Positions 62,377 to 64,000 of a DNA stretch of 64,000 nucleotides are shown here, piece after piece. Location of the stretch: positions 62,001 through 126,000 of the forward strand of contig NZ_CANMEU010000007.1 of assembly GCF_947497045.1 (NCBI RefSeq). The letters are read 5' to 3'. A program made the translations under genes and the position numbers. The DNA is from an uncultured Tateyamaria sp. (GTDB lineage Bacteria; Pseudomonadota; Alphaproteobacteria; Rhodobacterales; Rhodobacteraceae). The notes below the pieces were generated by a model. The model searched no databases. It worked only from the letters and a program-made list of their open reading frames with translations, and was not told the origin of the DNA. The stretch's first letter is position 1, and the number at the start of each line of letters is the position of its first letter.

Positions 62377-62875
62377 CCTGACCGTCCGGGTCGCGACGCC
62401 GGATGATGTGCCGGTCTGGTGTGCGTTGCGCTATGACGGGATCTGCAGGTATCCCGGTGCCTTTATCGTGACACCGGATGAGGCTGTTGCGATCCCGGTT
62501 GAGGTTGATGCCAGACGCCTTGCGGGCGGTGGCAAGTTTCTGGCCTTTGAGGGCGCGGATGCGGTTGGGCTGGCCGCTCTGAACCCCAATGGTATCTCCC
62601 GCGCGCGCCACCGCGCCGAGATTGGTCCGTTTTACGTGGTGGATCAGGCCCGCGGCCGCGGCGTTGCGGATGCTTTGATGGAGGCGATGTGTGCTAGTGC
62701 TGTCGCGCGTGGCATCTGGCAACTGGAGTTGTACGTGAATATCGACAATCCCCGTGCGATTGCGTTTTATGCCCGCCATGGATTTGTTGAGATGGGGCGG
62801 GTGCCAAACGCGATCCTGGGGGCAGCGGGTCCGGAAACGGATGCGCTGATGATCCGCACGATGTCACAGACCTGA
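62369..62875 (+). CDS. GNAT family N-acetyltransferase
   Basis: EIGPFYVVDQARGRGVADALMEAM, LELYVNIDNPRAIAFYARHGFVEMGR. Confidence 0.88.
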   Translation: MTDLTVRVATPDDVPVWCALRYDGICRYPGAFIVTPDEAVAIPVEVDARRLAGGGKFLAFEGADAVGLAALNPNGISRARHRAEIGPFYVVDQARGRGVADALMEAMCASAVARGIWQLELYVNIDNPRAIAFYARHGFVEMGRVPNAILGAAGPETDALMIRTMSQT

Positions 62876-62880
62876 TCACC

Positions 62881-62906
62881 GGGGCGGACGACACGTCCGC
62901 CTTACG
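62881..62906. repeat. REP-like palindrome between the GNAT gene and hisD
   Basis: GGGGCGGAC-GACAC-GTCCGCCTTACG: 7-bp perfect stem GGCGGAC/GTCCGCC. Confidence 0.7.
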
Positions 62907-62980
62907 CCCTGCGGCAATTGTCCCGTCTTGAGCCGACCTCTATCGCCCGCTATGTGCAGGGTCGAACCGAAAGGACGCCC

Positions 62981-64000
62981 ATGCCCCAGTTTCTTGACCA
63001 CAGCGATGCCGATTTTGAGGCCAGGTTTGCCGCTCTGCTGAGTGCCAAGCGCGAGGACAGCCCGGATGTGGACGCGGCTGTGGCAGAGATCATCGCGGAT
63101 GTGCGGGCGCGTGGGGATGCTGCTGTGATTGCGCTGACCGAGCGGTTTGACCGCATCGCGTTGACCCCCGAAACGCTGCGGATTGGCCCCGACGAGATAT
63201 CCGCCGCCATTGCGACCGTATCCCCTGAGGATCGCGCGGCCCTGGAATTGGCGGCGGCCCGGATCGAAGCCTATCACGCGCGACAAATGCCAGCGGATGC
63301 GCAGTGGACGGATGAGGCGGGTGCTACTCTTGGGTGGCGGTGGACTGCGGTATCGGCGGCGGGCCTTTATGTGCCCGGCGGCTTGGCGAGTTACCCGTCC
63401 TCGGTGCTGATGAACGCGATCCCGGCCAAAGTCGCGGGCGTGGGCCGCTTGGCGATCACGGTGCCGACGCCGGACGGTGTGCTGAACCCGCTGGTGCTGC
63501 TGGCGGCACACCTGTCAGATGTGGACGAGATTTACCGCATCGGTGGCGCGCAGGCGATTGCGGCGCTGGCCTATGGCACCGAGACCATCGCGCCCGTGGA
63601 CAAGATCACAGGCCCCGGAAACGCGTTTGTGGCCGCCGCCAAGCGGCGCGTCTTTGGCAAGGTTGGCATCGATATGATCGCAGGCCCCTCCGAGATCCTG
63701 GTGATTGCGGATGGGGACAATGACCCGGATTGGATCGCGCTCGATCTGTTGAGCCAGGCCGAACATGACGAGAGTGCGCAATCCTTGCTGATCACCACGG
63801 ATGCCGCCTTTGGTCGCGCGGTGGCCGACGCGGTGAACCGGCGGCTCGAAACGCTGGAACGGCGCGCGATTGCGGGCGCAAGCTGGCGTGACTTTGGCGC
63901 GGTGATCACGGTCCCTGATCTGGCTGTGGCTGCGACCCTGTCGGATCGGATTGCGCCCGAACATCTGGAGTTGTGCGTGGCGGACCCTGCTGGACTGTCC
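62981..64000 (+). CDS. hisD: histidinol dehydrogenase (partial, runs off the right edge)
   Basis: [26 protein letters not shown]...[24 protein letters not shown]...[57 protein letters not shown]. Absent from the ORF track because it has no in-window stop. Confidence 0.96.
   Translation, partial: MPQFLDHSDADFEARFAALLSAKREDSPDVDAAVAEIIADVRARGDAAVIALTERFDRIALTPETLRIGPDEISAAIATVSPEDRAALELAAARIEAYHARQMPADAQWTDEAGATLGWRWTAVSAAGLYVPGGLASYPSSVLMNAIPAKVAGVGRLAITVPTPDGVLNPLVLLAAHLSDVDEIYRIGGAQAIAALAYGTETIAPVDKITGPGNAFVAAAKRRVFGKVGIDMIAGPSEILVIADGDNDPDWIALDLLSQAEHDESAQSLLITTDAAFGRAVADAVNRRLETLERRAIAGASWRDFGAVITVPDLAVAATLSDRIAPEHLELCVADPAGLS

Overview
The window is GC-rich alphaproteobacterial chromosome, most likely Rhodobacteraceae/Roseobacter-type judging by gene content and order. 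It is mostly housekeeping and metabolic DNA. I see no complete prophage, CRISPR array or classical defence island. Main blocks: a gamma-glutamylcyclotransferase-like fragment, inositol-monophosphatase family gene, FtsX-type ABC exporter and TesA-like esterase; a reductive pyrimidine-degradation and ABC-uptake cluster (preT, preA, RutR-like TetR, N-carbamoyl hydrolase, dihydropyrimidinase, NMT1-type ABC transporter; ~6.4-17.9 kb); ettA; MOSC/nadD/dacB; a D-amino-acid dehydrogenase-like gene behind a tandem glycine riboswitch; a HAF-repeat autotransporter; class I lysS; ndh-type oxidoreductase; a beta-helix protein; a RAYT transposase with REP-like palindromes next to uvrB; OhrR-like regulator/hydrolase/carboxymuconolactone-decarboxylase genes; a decayed old-yellow-enzyme gene; rpiB; urtABCDE; gamma-glutamyltransferase; tRNA-Thr; murA; and the 5' part of hisD. 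Points most worth a second look: (1) an SRAP/YedK-like protein with Pro where the catalytic Cys2 should be; (2) two RutR-like palindromes upstream of preT and of the N-carbamoyl hydrolase gene; (3) a tandem glycine riboswitch in front of an amino-acid oxidoreductase; (4) a RAYT gene bracketed by REP-like palindromes with related palindromes elsewhere; (5) a HAF-repeat autotransporter interrupted by one TGA at a repeat-conserved Trp; (6) a dispersed hairpin/tail repeat, one copy of which falls in the urtC N-terminal coding region; (7) a 114-bp tandem duplication carrying a tRNA-Thr 3' end. All calls are from reading the sequence; no database search was run.
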